From positions 1 through 18,057 of the forward strand of contig JBDSTZ010000523.1 in NCBI GenBank assembly GCA_039927975.1: a stretch of DNA of 18,057 nt. The letters are read 5' to 3'. The position numbers were made by a program, and so were the translations under genes. Below the pieces are notes generated by a model that was not told the DNA's origin, did not search any database, and was given only the letters and a program-made list of their open reading frames with translations. Position 1 is the first letter of the stretch. Each line of letters starts with the position of its first letter. This document shows, piece by piece, positions 7,150-13,424 of the stretch. The stretch is from JBDSTZ01 sp039927975. GTDB lineage: Bacteria > Pseudomonadota > Gammaproteobacteria > Burkholderiales > Burkholderiaceae_D.

Positions 7150-7178
7150 ATCATAAACGGTAATGCGAATTATTTCTA
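7150..7178 (-). promoter_or_regulatory. feoA promoter
   Basis: On the minus strand, TAGAAA (7178-7173, 4 of 6 to the -35 consensus), a 17-base spacer and TATGAT (7155-7150, 5 of 6 to the -10 consensus) form a sigma70-type promoter. The spacer is covered by the Fur-like site, so bound Fe-Fur would block RNA polymerase. Confidence 0.55.
7159..7177. promoter_or_regulatory. Fur-box-like site for the feo operon
   Basis: GGTAATGCGAATTATTTCT matches 12 of 19 positions of the classical Fur consensus GATAATGATAATCATTATC, with the left half strongest (G-TAATG). It lies over the spacer and -35 of the predicted feoA promoter, the expected place for iron-dependent repression. Confidence 0.6.
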
Positions 7179-7253
7179 TTTACAATTCTAGCACCAGAGG
7201 GGGAGCTGCGACTCATCTGCAACAAGATAAGGCAGCCAGCCCGGGCGCGCTCC

Positions 7254-7285
7254 GCAAAAACCTTAGCTTTGCGCAAGGTTTTCGC
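7254..7285. repeat. Stem-loop between the two Fur-like sites
   Basis: GCAAAAACCTT (7254-7264) and AAGGTTTTCGC (7275-7285) are 11-bp inverted arms with one mismatch and a 10-base loop. Read on the minus strand, the second arm ends in AAGGTTTTT, giving a short T-run like a weak intrinsic terminator. It could stop a small leftward transcript or insulate the two promoters. Confidence 0.45.
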
Positions 7286-7313
7286 ACATAAAGCGCTTGC
7301 AATCGACAGCCAC

Positions 7314-7343
7314 TTGCATCAGAATACAAATGGTAATGATAAT
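7314..7343 (+). promoter_or_regulatory. bfd promoter
   Basis: TTGCAT (7314-7319), an 18-base spacer and GATAAT (7338-7343, 5 of 6 to the -10 consensus) form a candidate sigma70 promoter. Its -10 box is the left half of the Fur box, so the promoter should be silenced by Fe-Fur. The leader to the bfd ATG would be about 65 bases. Confidence 0.5.
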
Positions 7344-7356
7344 GATTCTCATTATT
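7338..7356. promoter_or_regulatory. Fur box upstream of bfd
   Basis: GATAATGATTCTCATTATT matches 16 of 19 positions of the classical Fur consensus and is nearly symmetrical. The preceding GGTAAT (7332-7337) extends the hexamer repeat pattern. It is the strongest regulatory signal in the window. Confidence 0.9.
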
Positions 7357-7376
7357 TAAGTGGCAAACGACTCAAC

Positions 7377-7394
7377 CAGCGCCCACGAGCGCTG
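7377..7394 (+). other. Small hairpin in the bfd leader
   Basis: CAGCGC (7377-7382) and GCGCTG (7389-7394) are perfect arms around a 6-base loop. They end 8 bases before the AGGAAGG ribosome binding site (7402-7409 region). A role in translation control is possible but unsupported. Confidence 0.35.
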
Positions 7395-7416
7395 CCCAGT
7401 TCAGGAAGGTGCATCA

Positions 7417-7635
7417 ATGATTGTCTGTGTCTGCAACAACATCTCCGACCGCGAAATCCGCCAGGCGGTCGATCTTGGCATCACCTCCATGGCCGAGCTG
7501 CGCCGCGACCTGGGTGTGGCCACCTGCTGCGGCAAGTGCGCCAGCTGCGCCAAGCAAGTCATGAGCAAGCATCTGGAAGCGACGGCCAAGACCACGGTCA
7601 CCGAGCTGTCGTTCCGCGCGCCGCAGGCGGCCTGA
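7417..7635 (+). CDS. bfd: Bacterioferritin-associated ferredoxin
   Basis: Bfd is a small [2Fe-2S] protein that docks on bacterioferritin and passes electrons to its heme so that stored Fe(III) is released as Fe(II). The start at 7417 gives 72 residues and has a strong AGGAAGG site upstream; an upstream GTG frame from 7360 would run through the leader. The four cluster ligands are visible as C-x-C near the N-terminus (CVCNNISDREIR) and C-x2-C in CCGKCASC. This is the standard arrangement of the BFD-like [2Fe-2S] fold. It lies directly downstream of a strong Fur box, as expected for a gene needed in iron starvation. The matching bfr lies about 2 kb downstream. Confidence 0.95.
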   Translation: MIVCVCNNISDREIRQAVDLGITSMAELRRDLGVATCCGKCASCAKQVMSKHLEATAKTTVTELSFRAPQAA

Positions 7636-7812
7636 TAGCCACCGTAGTTTCGGGGCGGGGACTGGTAGTACCCGCCTGATGTAATACCGGCCTGATGCAA
7701 GTGCGTGTTGCGGCAACCGGTTAGCAGCAAATGCAGATAGTAGTTAGCACGACCTTTTTATTATCAATTTCGCACTCCCAATTTCACCATCCCACCAGCA
7801 AAAGCCAATCCG

Positions 7813-8517
7813 ATGAGCGCCATGAATTTCTCCCTCTCCCCCAGTCATGGCGCTGCTGGCACACCCACGGGCGCCCTGTTGTCCCGGCTGCAGCCGCTGG
7901 CGGCCATCGTCGTCGCGCACGCGGTGGTGTTCTTCTTCATCTACAGCGGCTTGCTGCACCGGGCGGTCCAGATGGTCGCGCCGGGCGCTGTGATGGTCAG
8001 CTTCGTGGCGACCGACACGCCGAAGCAGGAGGCCCCCGCGCCGAAAGTCGCGCCTGTCGTCATGCGCGAAGCGCCGCCGGTGATCACGCCACCCGTGCCG
8101 CTGATCGTGGTCGCCCCGACCGAACACGCGATCAGCGTGCCGCAGCCGGTCGCCGCGCAGCCCGAGAAAAACCAGCCGCCCTCGCCCGCCGTGGTGGCCG
8201 CAGCCCCGGCTCCCGCGCCGCCGCGCAGCGGACCGCGCACCATCACCAGCGGCGTCGAATACATCCAGCCGCCGCAGGTGGTCTATCCGAACATGTCCAA
8301 GCGCCTCGGCGAACAGGGCAAGGTCGTGCTGCGCGTGCTGATCAACGAAAAAGGTCTGCCCGACCAGGTGCTGGTGGAGCGCTCGTCGGGATCGGCCCGT
8401 CTCGACGAAGCCGGCCGCCAAGCCGCCTTGCGCGCGCTGTACAAGCCGTATATCGAAGATGGCCGCCCGGTGTCGGTGTTCGTGTTCGTGCCGCTGACGT
8501 TCGCGCTGGCCAGTTAA
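7813..8517 (+). CDS. tonB: TonB-family energy transducer
   Basis: TonB links the inner-membrane proton motive force to outer-membrane receptors. The 234-residue product has one membrane helix (~28-47, with His36 inside it as in the functional TonB transmembrane motif). A Pro/Ala-rich periplasmic spacer (~70-140) follows. The C-terminal domain (~148-232) carries the family pattern PPQVVYPNMSKRLGEQGKV, VLINEKGLPDQVLVERSSG and the ending VFVPLTFAL. The start at 7813 is chosen over the ATG three codons later; neither has a good ribosome binding site. A 177-bp gap separates it from bfd, with no clear Fur box of its own. ExbB and ExbD partners are not adjacent, so they must be elsewhere or outside the window. 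Confidence 0.92.
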   Translation: MSAMNFSLSPSHGAAGTPTGALLSRLQPLAAIVVAHAVVFFFIYSGLLHRAVQMVAPGAVMVSFVATDTPKQEAPAPKVAPVVMREAPPVITPPVPLIVVAPTEHAISVPQPVAAQPEKNQPPSPAVVAAAPAPAPPRSGPRTITSGVEYIQPPQVVYPNMSKRLGEQGKVVLRVLINEKGLPDQVLVERSSGSARLDEAGRQAALRALYKPYIEDGRPVSVFVFVPLTFALAS

Positions 8518-8536
8518 AGTTCCGGCGTCCCGTTAT

Positions 8537-8548
8537 AGCGAAATCGCT
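8537..8548. promoter_or_regulatory. Candidate operator at the toxin-antitoxin promoter
   Basis: AGCGA-AA-TCGCT is a perfect inverted repeat with 5-bp arms. It overlaps the putative -35 box at 8547-8552. Xre-type antitoxins commonly repress their own promoter by binding such palindromes; the link here is inference from position. Confidence 0.4.
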
Positions 8549-8575
8549 GGCATCCCAAGCGCAGTGGCCTAGAAT
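8547..8575 (+). promoter_or_regulatory. Toxin-antitoxin promoter
   Basis: CTGGCA (8547-8552), a 17-base spacer and TAGAAT (8570-8575) match the sigma70 consensus at 4 of 6 and 5 of 6 positions. The predicted leader to the antitoxin ATG at 8608 is about 25 bases. This gives the module a promoter separate from tonB. Confidence 0.55.
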
Positions 8576-8607
8576 TGGATGAACGATCATCCGGTTGCGA
8601 GCTCACG

Positions 8608-9147
8608 ATGAATTCCCCTTCCACCAAGCCCGATTCGCTCAATAAGCGGCCGGCGCGGGTTCGGCGCGCCAGCGTGGGCAGCAGACCGGTGCCGGCGACG
8701 GGCTCGACCGTGATCGCGCAGACAGTAGCCTCCCCGGCGACGCAAGGCGCCGGCGCGCCGATGACCTTCCAAGGCGCTGCGGGCGAGATTATCAAAAAGA
8801 TGAGAAGCGGCACGCCGGCTCGGAATGTGATCGACATCGCGTCGAATCTGGGGGTCAGTCAGGATACGCTTTTTGAACTGCTGCGCCTGCCCAGGAACAC
8901 CTTGAAGGGGCGTATTAAAAGTGATGGCGTTTTGTCGGCGACCGAACAGGATCGGGTTTATCGCGCCGAAAAAGTGCTGGAACGGGCCCTCGGCGTTCTC
9001 GAGGGTGAGAGTGCGGCGAGGAATTGGCTGAGCCAGAAAAACCGCTCCCTGGGCGGCGAGTCGCCGCTCGCGCTACTGGACACGGAAGCAGGCTACGAGC
9101 TTGTGCTCGACACATTGGGACGCATCGAGTTTGGCGTGATCTCCTGA
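8608..9147 (+). CDS. Xre/MbcA/ParS-type antitoxin of a RES module
   Basis: A 179-residue protein with three visible parts. Residues 1-~55 are a Pro/Arg/Ser/Ala-rich, probably disordered extension. Residues ~65-115 form an Xre-like HTH region (ARNVIDIASNLGVSQDTLFELL). Residues ~115-179 match the MbcA/ParS toxin-binding domain (formerly DUF2384), including RVYRAEKVLERALGVLEGESAARNWL in pieces and the ending LLDTEAGYELVLDTLGRIEFGVIS. In characterised pairs this domain blocks the RES toxin and the HTH represses the operon. I start at the ATG at 8608; the frame also extends to a TTG at 8575, but that overlaps the -10 box. Its stop overlaps the toxin start (TGATG), as usual for such pairs. The N-terminal extension is longer than in typical members. 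Confidence 0.9.
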   Translation: MNSPSTKPDSLNKRPARVRRASVGSRPVPATGSTVIAQTVASPATQGAGAPMTFQGAAGEIIKKMRSGTPARNVIDIASNLGVSQDTLFELLRLPRNTLKGRIKSDGVLSATEQDRVYRAEKVLERALGVLEGESAARNWLSQKNRSLGGESPLALLDTEAGYELVLDTLGRIEFGVIS

Positions 9148-9656
9148 TGGCTCGCGGCGACCGGCATCTCTGGCGAGTCGCCAAGCACTCACCCTTGCAC
9201 CATGCGGCAGCACTCGACGGTATGGGCGCCAAACTCACCGGGGGCCGCTGGAATTCGAAAGGCAAGTCGGTCGTGTATGCCAGCTCGACCATTGCGCTCG
9301 CGACCTTGGAAACCTTGGTGCATCTGGTGAGCCGTATCGGTATCCGCAACGCTTTTCTAGTCGATATCGTCGTGCCCGGCCCCGTGTGGAAAGCGCGCCA
9401 TATCCTCCGTGCTGCCGAACTCGACCCGACTTGGGTGTGCGAACCGCCGGCTCTCACCAGCATGTTCCTTGGCGACCGCTGGCTGTCGAATGGCGACACG
9501 GCACTTATGCTGGTGCCGTCCGTCATCGTTCCCGAGGAATACAACATTCTGATCAATCCGGCGCATCGCCAGGCCTCAGGCATCACCGCCGCCGTGGCCC
9601 GCCAATACCTGTACGACCCAAGGCTGGGCCCCACATTGCCCCGCCATTTGCTATGA
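9147..9656 (+). CDS. RES-domain toxin, NAD+-degrading
   Basis: RES toxins deplete cellular NAD+ (NAD+ phosphorylase or glycohydrolase activity shown in MbcT and other family members) and fold like ADP-ribosyltransferases. The 169-residue product carries the three residues that name the family: Arg34 in LTGGRWN, Glu55 in ALATLETLVHL, and Ser125 in VPSVIVPEEYNILINP. Tyr44 in SVVYAS also fits the active site. The start at 9147 overlaps the antitoxin stop by one base (TGATG), so translation is coupled. The frame continues upstream to 9024, but that would lie inside the antitoxin gene. The domain is complete and no frameshift is seen, so the toxin is probably functional. Confidence 0.95.
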   Translation: MARGDRHLWRVAKHSPLHHAAALDGMGAKLTGGRWNSKGKSVVYASSTIALATLETLVHLVSRIGIRNAFLVDIVVPGPVWKARHILRAAELDPTWVCEPPALTSMFLGDRWLSNGDTALMLVPSVIVPEEYNILINPAHRQASGITAAVARQYLYDPRLGPTLPRHLL

Positions 9657-9657
9657 T
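9649..9657 (+). promoter_or_regulatory. Extended -10 element for bfr
   Basis: TGCTATGAT is an extended -10 motif (TGn plus TATGAT, 5 of 6) overlapping the last codons of the RES gene. Transcription would start about 25 bases before the bfr ATG. No clear -35 box is seen. It suggests bfr can be expressed separately from the toxin operon. Confidence 0.42.
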
Positions 9658-9688
9658 GTTATCAACCCACACCACATGAAGGATCCCC

Positions 9689-10159
9689 ATGAAGGGCGAT
9701 AAGAACATCATCCGTTTGCTCAATGCGCAGTTGACCAATGAGCTGTCCGCCATCAACCAGTACTTCCTCCACGCGCGCATGTACCGCCACTGGGGTCTGG
9801 AAAAGCTGGCCAAGAAGGAATATGAAGAGTCGATCGGCGAAATGAAGCACGCCGACAAGCTGATCGACCGTATCCTCACGCTCGACGGCCTGCCCAATCT
9901 GCAGGCGCTGCACAAGCTGCTGATCGGCGAATCGACCCAGGAAATGCTCGAATGCGATCTGCAGCTCGAACAAGCCGCCCAGGTCACGGTCAAGGAAGGC
10001 ATCGCGGCGTCGGAACTGGCGGCCGATTACGTCTCGCGCGACCTGTTCCTGCTGATTCTCGAAGATACCGAGGAGCATATCGACTGGCTTGAAACCCAGC
10101 TCGACCTGATCACCAAGATCGGCATCCAGAACTATCTGCAAAGTCAGATCAGCGAATAA
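9689..10159 (+). CDS. bfr: Bacterioferritin
   Basis: Bacterioferritin forms a 24-subunit heme-containing shell that oxidises and stores iron. The 156-residue product has the normal length and aligns without gaps to E. coli Bfr from memory. Heme ligand Met52 (EMKHAD) and ferroxidase residues Glu18, Glu51, His54, Glu94 and His130 are present. The position of E. coli Glu127 is Thr here (EDTEEHIDW), with Glu at 128 and 129. This may be a lineage variant or a change in the ferroxidase centre. The ribosome binding site AAGGA is 5 bases before the ATG. The gene follows the RES toxin by 32 bp and probably uses the extended -10 at 9649-9657. Bfd, encoded upstream at 7417, is its likely reductase. Confidence 0.97.
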   Translation: MKGDKNIIRLLNAQLTNELSAINQYFLHARMYRHWGLEKLAKKEYEESIGEMKHADKLIDRILTLDGLPNLQALHKLLIGESTQEMLECDLQLEQAAQVTVKEGIAASELAADYVSRDLFLLILEDTEEHIDWLETQLDLITKIGIQNYLQSQISE

Positions 10160-10173
10160 GCCTCAGGCGGCAA

Positions 10174-10198
10174 GCCGATCGGACCAGCGCCGGTCGGC
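10174..10198. terminator. Hairpin between convergent bfr and the sugar kinase gene
   Basis: GCCGATCGG (10174-10182) and CCGGTCGGC (10190-10198) form a 9-bp stem with one G-T wobble and a 7-base loop. It lies in the 56-bp gap between two convergent stop codons. There is no T-tract. Confidence 0.5.
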
Positions 10199-10215
10199 CC
10201 CGCATCCCCCGGTGC

Positions 10216-11166
10216 TCAACCCGCTTGCCAGCGGGCCACCCACTTGTCATAGAATCCCAGGTCGCGCGGCACCGCGCCGCTGATGGCGCAGATGGCGCCG
10301 GCGAACTCGTTGGCGCGCGCCAGGGTTTGTTCAAGCGGCCAGCCGCGTGCGCGGCCCAGCAGGAATATCGCGGCAAAGGCGTCGCCCGCTCCCACCGTGT
10401 CGAGGACAAACGGCGGAGTCGGGTTGTCGCGGCTGACGATCAGCGCGCCGTCGGCGCCGAAATACACCGAGCCGCGATGGGCCAGCGTGACGATCAAGCC
10501 CTCCAAGCGGAACTTGTCGAGCAGCGCCCCGCAGGCGGCCCGCACTTCGTCGCTTTCCAAGGCGGTGCCCGGCTCGATCTGGAAATACCAGGCGAACAGG
10601 CTTTGCAGTTCGGCTTCGTTGAGCTTGACGATGTCGGCCGCGTGCAGCGACGCCGACACCAGTTCTTCGCCGACCTGGCCGGGATGCAGGTTCAGGTCCA
10701 GCATGCGGGTCGCGTCGGTCGCGCCCAGCAATTGTCCGAGGGTGTCGCCCGAGCACGCGCCGCGCTGGGCCAGGGTGCCGAAATAGATCGCGCCGGCGCG
10801 CACCTTCGACAGCGCCGCCAGCGCCGGCTCGGCCGCGATGAAATCGTAGGCCTGGCTGGCCGGCGTGACGAAACGGTGCACCAGCTCGCCGCGCTGGATC
10901 ACCACGCGGCCGGTTTCTTCCATCTTGTCGAACTGCAGTCCGCTGTCGGACATGGCGAAACGCTCGAACTCGGCGTGCACCAGGCTGCCGCTCTTGTCGT
11001 TGCCGACCCGGGTCAGCATCAGTTGCGGCGACATGAAGGCGGCCAGGTGGCGCGCCACGTTGAAGGGCGCGCCGCCCACCACCTGCTCGGTGACGTGGTC
11101 GACCACCATCGCCTCGCCGAACACCACGGTCGTCGGCAGGTCTTGACGTGCGCCGCGCAGGATCAC
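10216..11166 (-). CDS. PfkB-family carbohydrate kinase (fructokinase-like)
   Basis: A ribokinase/PfkB-superfamily sugar kinase of 316 residues that transfers phosphate from ATP to a sugar hydroxyl. PfkB signature 1 is present as VGGAPFNVARHLAA (~30-43). Signature 2 is DTVGAGDAFAAIFLLG (256-271), with Asp262 the likely catalytic base. LDLNLHPG (157-163) and KLNEAEL (181-187) fit fructokinase-like members, but the substrate is not proven. The start is a GTG at 11166 that overlaps the TGA of the upstream glutathione S-transferase gene (GTGA), so translation is coupled. A start here places the first beta strand (TTVVFGEA) near the N-terminus, as usual. Confidence 0.92.
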   Translation of the reverse strand: MILRGARQDLPTTVVFGEAMVVDHVTEQVVGGAPFNVARHLAAFMSPQLMLTRVGNDKSGSLVHAEFERFAMSDSGLQFDKMEETGRVVIQRGELVHRFVTPASQAYDFIAAEPALAALSKVRAGAIYFGTLAQRGACSGDTLGQLLGATDATRMLDLNLHPGQVGEELVSASLHAADIVKLNEAELQSLFAWYFQIEPGTALESDEVRAACGALLDKFRLEGLIVTLAHRGSVYFGADGALIVSRDNPTPPFVLDTVGAGDAFAAIFLLGRARGWPLEQTLARANEFAGAICAISGAVPRDLGFYDKWVARWQAG

Positions 11167-11771
11167 TGCGGGACGGTGTCTTTGAACGACGCGCGCTCGG
11201 ACAGCTTGTCGAGCAGGCGCGCCAGGTTCGGATAGTCGCCGCGCCAGTCGATGTCGGGGAACCGGAAGCTGAGCCAGCCGAGCGCGCAGCCGACCGCGAC
11301 ATCAGCCAGGGTGTAATGGATGCCCTTGCAGAAAGGCGACTCGCCGAGGTTGGCCGACATCACCGCCAGAGCGCCGTGGACCTTGCCCATCTGGCGTTCG
11401 ATCCAGGCCGCGCTTTGCTGTTCGGCCGGACGCAGGGTGCGTTCGAGCCGCACCAGCACCGCCGCGTCGAGCATGCCGTCGGCCAGCGCTTCCCACACCT
11501 TGACGTCGGCGCGGTCGCGCCCGTTCGGCGGCAACAGCTTGCACACCGGGGTCAGGGTGTCGAGGTATTCGACGATCACGCGCGAGTCGTACAGGCTGCT
11601 GCCATCTTCCATGATCAGGCAGGGCACCTTGCCCAGCGGATTGGACAAATGAATAGTGGTGTCGGCCGCCCACACGTTGTCGAGTTCGAACGCGCAATCG
11701 AGCTTTTTCTCCGCCAGGACGACACGTACCTTGCGGACATAGGGGCTTGCGAGCGAACCGATCAGTTTCAT
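11163..11771 (-). CDS. Glutathione S-transferase family protein
   Basis: A 202-residue protein with an N-terminal thioredoxin-like domain (MKLIGSLASPYVRKVRVVLAE, residues 1-21) and Ser9 in the position of the catalytic Ser/Cys. It has the cis-Pro segment GKVPCLIMEDG (47-57) and a glutathione-binding Asp-Ser (62-63) in YDSRVIVEYL. The C-terminal helical domain contains YTLADVAVGCALGW, the usual N-capping/hydrophobic staple region. It resembles the YibF-like group of bacterial GSTs; the physiological substrate is unknown. There is no clear ribosome binding site. It is the first gene of a two-gene unit with the PfkB kinase, although the functions do not suggest one pathway. An extended -10 lies at 11799-11807. 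Confidence 0.94.
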   Translation of the reverse strand: MKLIGSLASPYVRKVRVVLAEKKLDCAFELDNVWAADTTIHLSNPLGKVPCLIMEDGSSLYDSRVIVEYLDTLTPVCKLLPPNGRDRADVKVWEALADGMLDAAVLVRLERTLRPAEQQSAAWIERQMGKVHGALAVMSANLGESPFCKGIHYTLADVAVGCALGWLSFRFPDIDWRGDYPNLARLLDKLSERASFKDTVPQ

Positions 11772-11798
11772 AAAGGCTTAAATGGAGGATTGACGGCC

Positions 11799-11807
11799 AG
11801 TATAGCA
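11799..11807 (-). promoter_or_regulatory. Extended -10 for the GST-kinase unit
   Basis: On the minus strand this reads TGCTATACT, an extended -10 element with TATACT matching 5 of 6. It lies about 28 bases before the GST start codon. No good -35 box is visible at the expected distance. Confidence 0.42.
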
Positions 11808-11866
11808 TCGCCAATACAGCCGTCGGCACTGGCGGCGACCGGCTGCGGCATGCCGACAACATCGGC

Positions 11867-11891
11867 TTGACAAGCCGGCCAGTGGTAAAAT
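11867..11891 (+). promoter_or_regulatory. purB promoter
   Basis: TGGTAAAAT (11883-11891) is an extended -10 element, 27 bases before the purB ATG. A perfect TTGACA is at 11867-11872, but the spacer is only 13 bases, so it may not serve as the -35 for this -10. Confidence 0.45.
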
Positions 11892-11918
11892 CGTCCTTTT
11901 TCCGCCAGCCTGCCGACC

Positions 11919-13298
11919 ATGACCTCTACCGCCCCCTACTCCACCCTGTCCGCCCTCTCGCCGCTCGACGGGCGCTACGCCGCCAAGACCGACGCCCTGC
12001 GTCCGCTGCTGTCCGAAGCCGGTTTCATGCACCATCGCGTCAAGGTAGAGATCTCCTGGCTGCAGGCGCTGTCGCAGGCCGGTTTCGCCGAGATCAAGCC
12101 GTTCTCGGCCGAGGCCACCGCCCTGCTCGACAAGATGGCGAGCGATTTTTCGGAAGCCGACGCGGCCCGCATCAAGGCCATCGAGGCGGTCACCAACCAT
12201 GACGTCAAAGCGGTCGAGTACTGGCTCAAGGAACAGGTCAAGGACGTGCCGGAACTGGTCGCGGCGACCGAATTCATCCATTTCGCCTGCACCTCGGAAG
12301 ACATCAACAACACTTCGCACGGCATGATGATCAAGGCCGCGCGCGACAATGTGATGCTGCCGGCGCTGCAAGCGGTGATCACCCGCCTGACCGCGATCGC
12401 GCACGCCAACGCGGCGCTGCCGATGCTCTCGCGCACCCACGGCCAGACCGCCAGCCCGACCACGCTGGGCAAGGAAATGGCCAACGTCGTCGCCCGCCTG
12501 CAGCGCGCCGTCAAGCGCATCGCCGAGGTCGAGATCCTCGGCAAGATGAATGGCGCGGTCGGCAACTACAACGCCCACCTGTCGGCCTACCCCGGCTTCG
12601 ACTGGGCGGCGTTCTCGAAGAACGTGATCGAGCAGCGCCTCGGCCTGACCTTCAATCCCTACACCATCCAGATCGAGCCGCACGATTACATGGCCGAACT
12701 GTTCGACGCCTTCGCGCGGGCCAACACCATCCTGCTCGACCTGAACCGCGACATCTGGACCTACGTCTCGCTCGGCTACTTCAAGCAGAAGCTGAAAGCC
12801 GGCGAGATCGGCTCGTCGACCATGCCGCACAAGGTCAATCCGATCGACTTTGAAAATTCGGAAGGCAACCTGGGCCTGGCCAACGCCGTGCTCAAGCACA
12901 TGGCCGAGAAGCTGCCGGTCTCGCGCATGCAGCGCGACCTGACCGATTCGACCGTGCTGCGCAATATCGGCGTCGGCCTCGGCTACGCCCTGCTGGCCTA
13001 CGACAGCTGCCTGCGCGGCTTGAACAAGCTGGAAGTGAACGCCGCCCGCCTCGAACAGGATCTGGACGCCAACTGGGAAGTGCTGGCCGAGCCGGTGCAG
13101 ACCGTGATGCGCCGCTACGGCATCGCCAATCCTTACGAGCAACTCAAGGAATTGACGCGCGGCAAGGGCATCTCCAAGGATGCGCTGCGCGAATTCATCC
13201 TCACGCTGGCCATTCCGCAGGAAGCGAAGGATGTGCTGCTGGCGATGACGCCGTCGAACTACATCGGCATCGCGGCCAAGCTGGCCGCCGAGATTTAA
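11919..13298 (+). CDS. purB: Adenylosuccinate lyase
   Basis: PurB catalyses two purine steps: SAICAR to AICAR plus fumarate, and adenylosuccinate to AMP plus fumarate. It acts as a cytoplasmic homotetramer. The 459-residue product has the usual length of the proteobacterial enzyme (E. coli 456). The fumarase/aspartase superfamily signature GSSTMPHKVNPIDFEN is at 298-313 and contains the catalytic serine loop. TSEDINN (125-131) and RTHGQTASPTT (172-182), with His174 equivalent to E. coli His171, complete the active site. The N-terminal LSALSPLDGRYA is typical. It stands alone, divergent from the GST-kinase unit, and ends before a strong hairpin. Start ATG at 11919 has only a weak binding site but matches family N-termini. 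Confidence 0.98.
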   Translation: MTSTAPYSTLSALSPLDGRYAAKTDALRPLLSEAGFMHHRVKVEISWLQALSQAGFAEIKPFSAEATALLDKMASDFSEADAARIKAIEAVTNHDVKAVEYWLKEQVKDVPELVAATEFIHFACTSEDINNTSHGMMIKAARDNVMLPALQAVITRLTAIAHANAALPMLSRTHGQTASPTTLGKEMANVVARLQRAVKRIAEVEILGKMNGAVGNYNAHLSAYPGFDWAAFSKNVIEQRLGLTFNPYTIQIEPHDYMAELFDAFARANTILLDLNRDIWTYVSLGYFKQKLKAGEIGSSTMPHKVNPIDFENSEGNLGLANAVLKHMAEKLPVSRMQRDLTDSTVLRNIGVGLGYALLAYDSCLRGLNKLEVNAARLEQDLDANWEVLAEPVQTVMRRYGIANPYEQLKELTRGKGISKDALREFILTLAIPQEAKDVLLAMTPSNYIGIAAKLAAEI

Positions 13299-13309
13299 GC
13301 GACCCTCGC

Positions 13310-13339
13310 GGGCGGGGAGGCGGATCGCCTGCCCCGCCC
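13310..13339. terminator. GC-rich hairpin between convergent purB and the receptor gene
   Basis: GGGCGGGGAGGCG (13310-13322) pairs with CGCCTGCCCCGCCC (13326-13339) through 13 bp with one bulged base and a 3-base loop. It lies 11 bases after the purB stop. No T-tract follows on either strand. Confidence 0.58.
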
Positions 13340-13424
13340 GGTCTACAAGATCAGCCGGGGTCGGCGCCTGCGCCGTCCGGCACAGTTTGCCAATCCGGAT
13401 TGCCCTCAGCGCCGCATCCTCCCC

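Larger units (their letters stand above)
7047..7416. promoter_or_regulatory. Divergent regulatory region, feoA / bfd
   Basis: This 370-bp region separates the leftward feo operon from the rightward bfd gene. It holds a promoter and Fur-like site for feoA (7150-7178) and a stem-loop in the middle (7254-7285). On the bfd side lie a promoter and a strong Fur box (7314-7356) and a 6-bp hairpin in the bfd leader (7377-7394). I see no convincing extra coding frame. Confidence 0.8.

Noticed and set aside
7047..7154. Longer FeoA with 36 extra N-terminal residues
   Set aside because: The extra residues are unlike FeoA, and the start would coincide with the predicted -10 box.
7630..7696. Three copies of GCCTGAT after bfd (7630, 7674, 7690)
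   Set aside because: Only 7 bases, irregular spacing, and the first copy is inside the bfd coding end; not a convincing repeat array.
7720..7775. Fur box in front of tonB
   Set aside because: The best stretch (GCAAATGCAGATAGTAGTT) matches only 9 of 19 consensus positions, close to background for AT-rich sequence.
8518..9688. Mobile-element ends or target-site repeats flanking the RES module
   Set aside because: I looked for direct or inverted repeats at both edges and saw none, so an insertion sequence or integron origin is not supported.
11778..13142. 454-codon minus-strand open frame opposite purB
   Set aside because: Antisense to a clear adenylosuccinate lyase; low-complexity Val/Gly/Asp/Arg composition and no recognisable domain.
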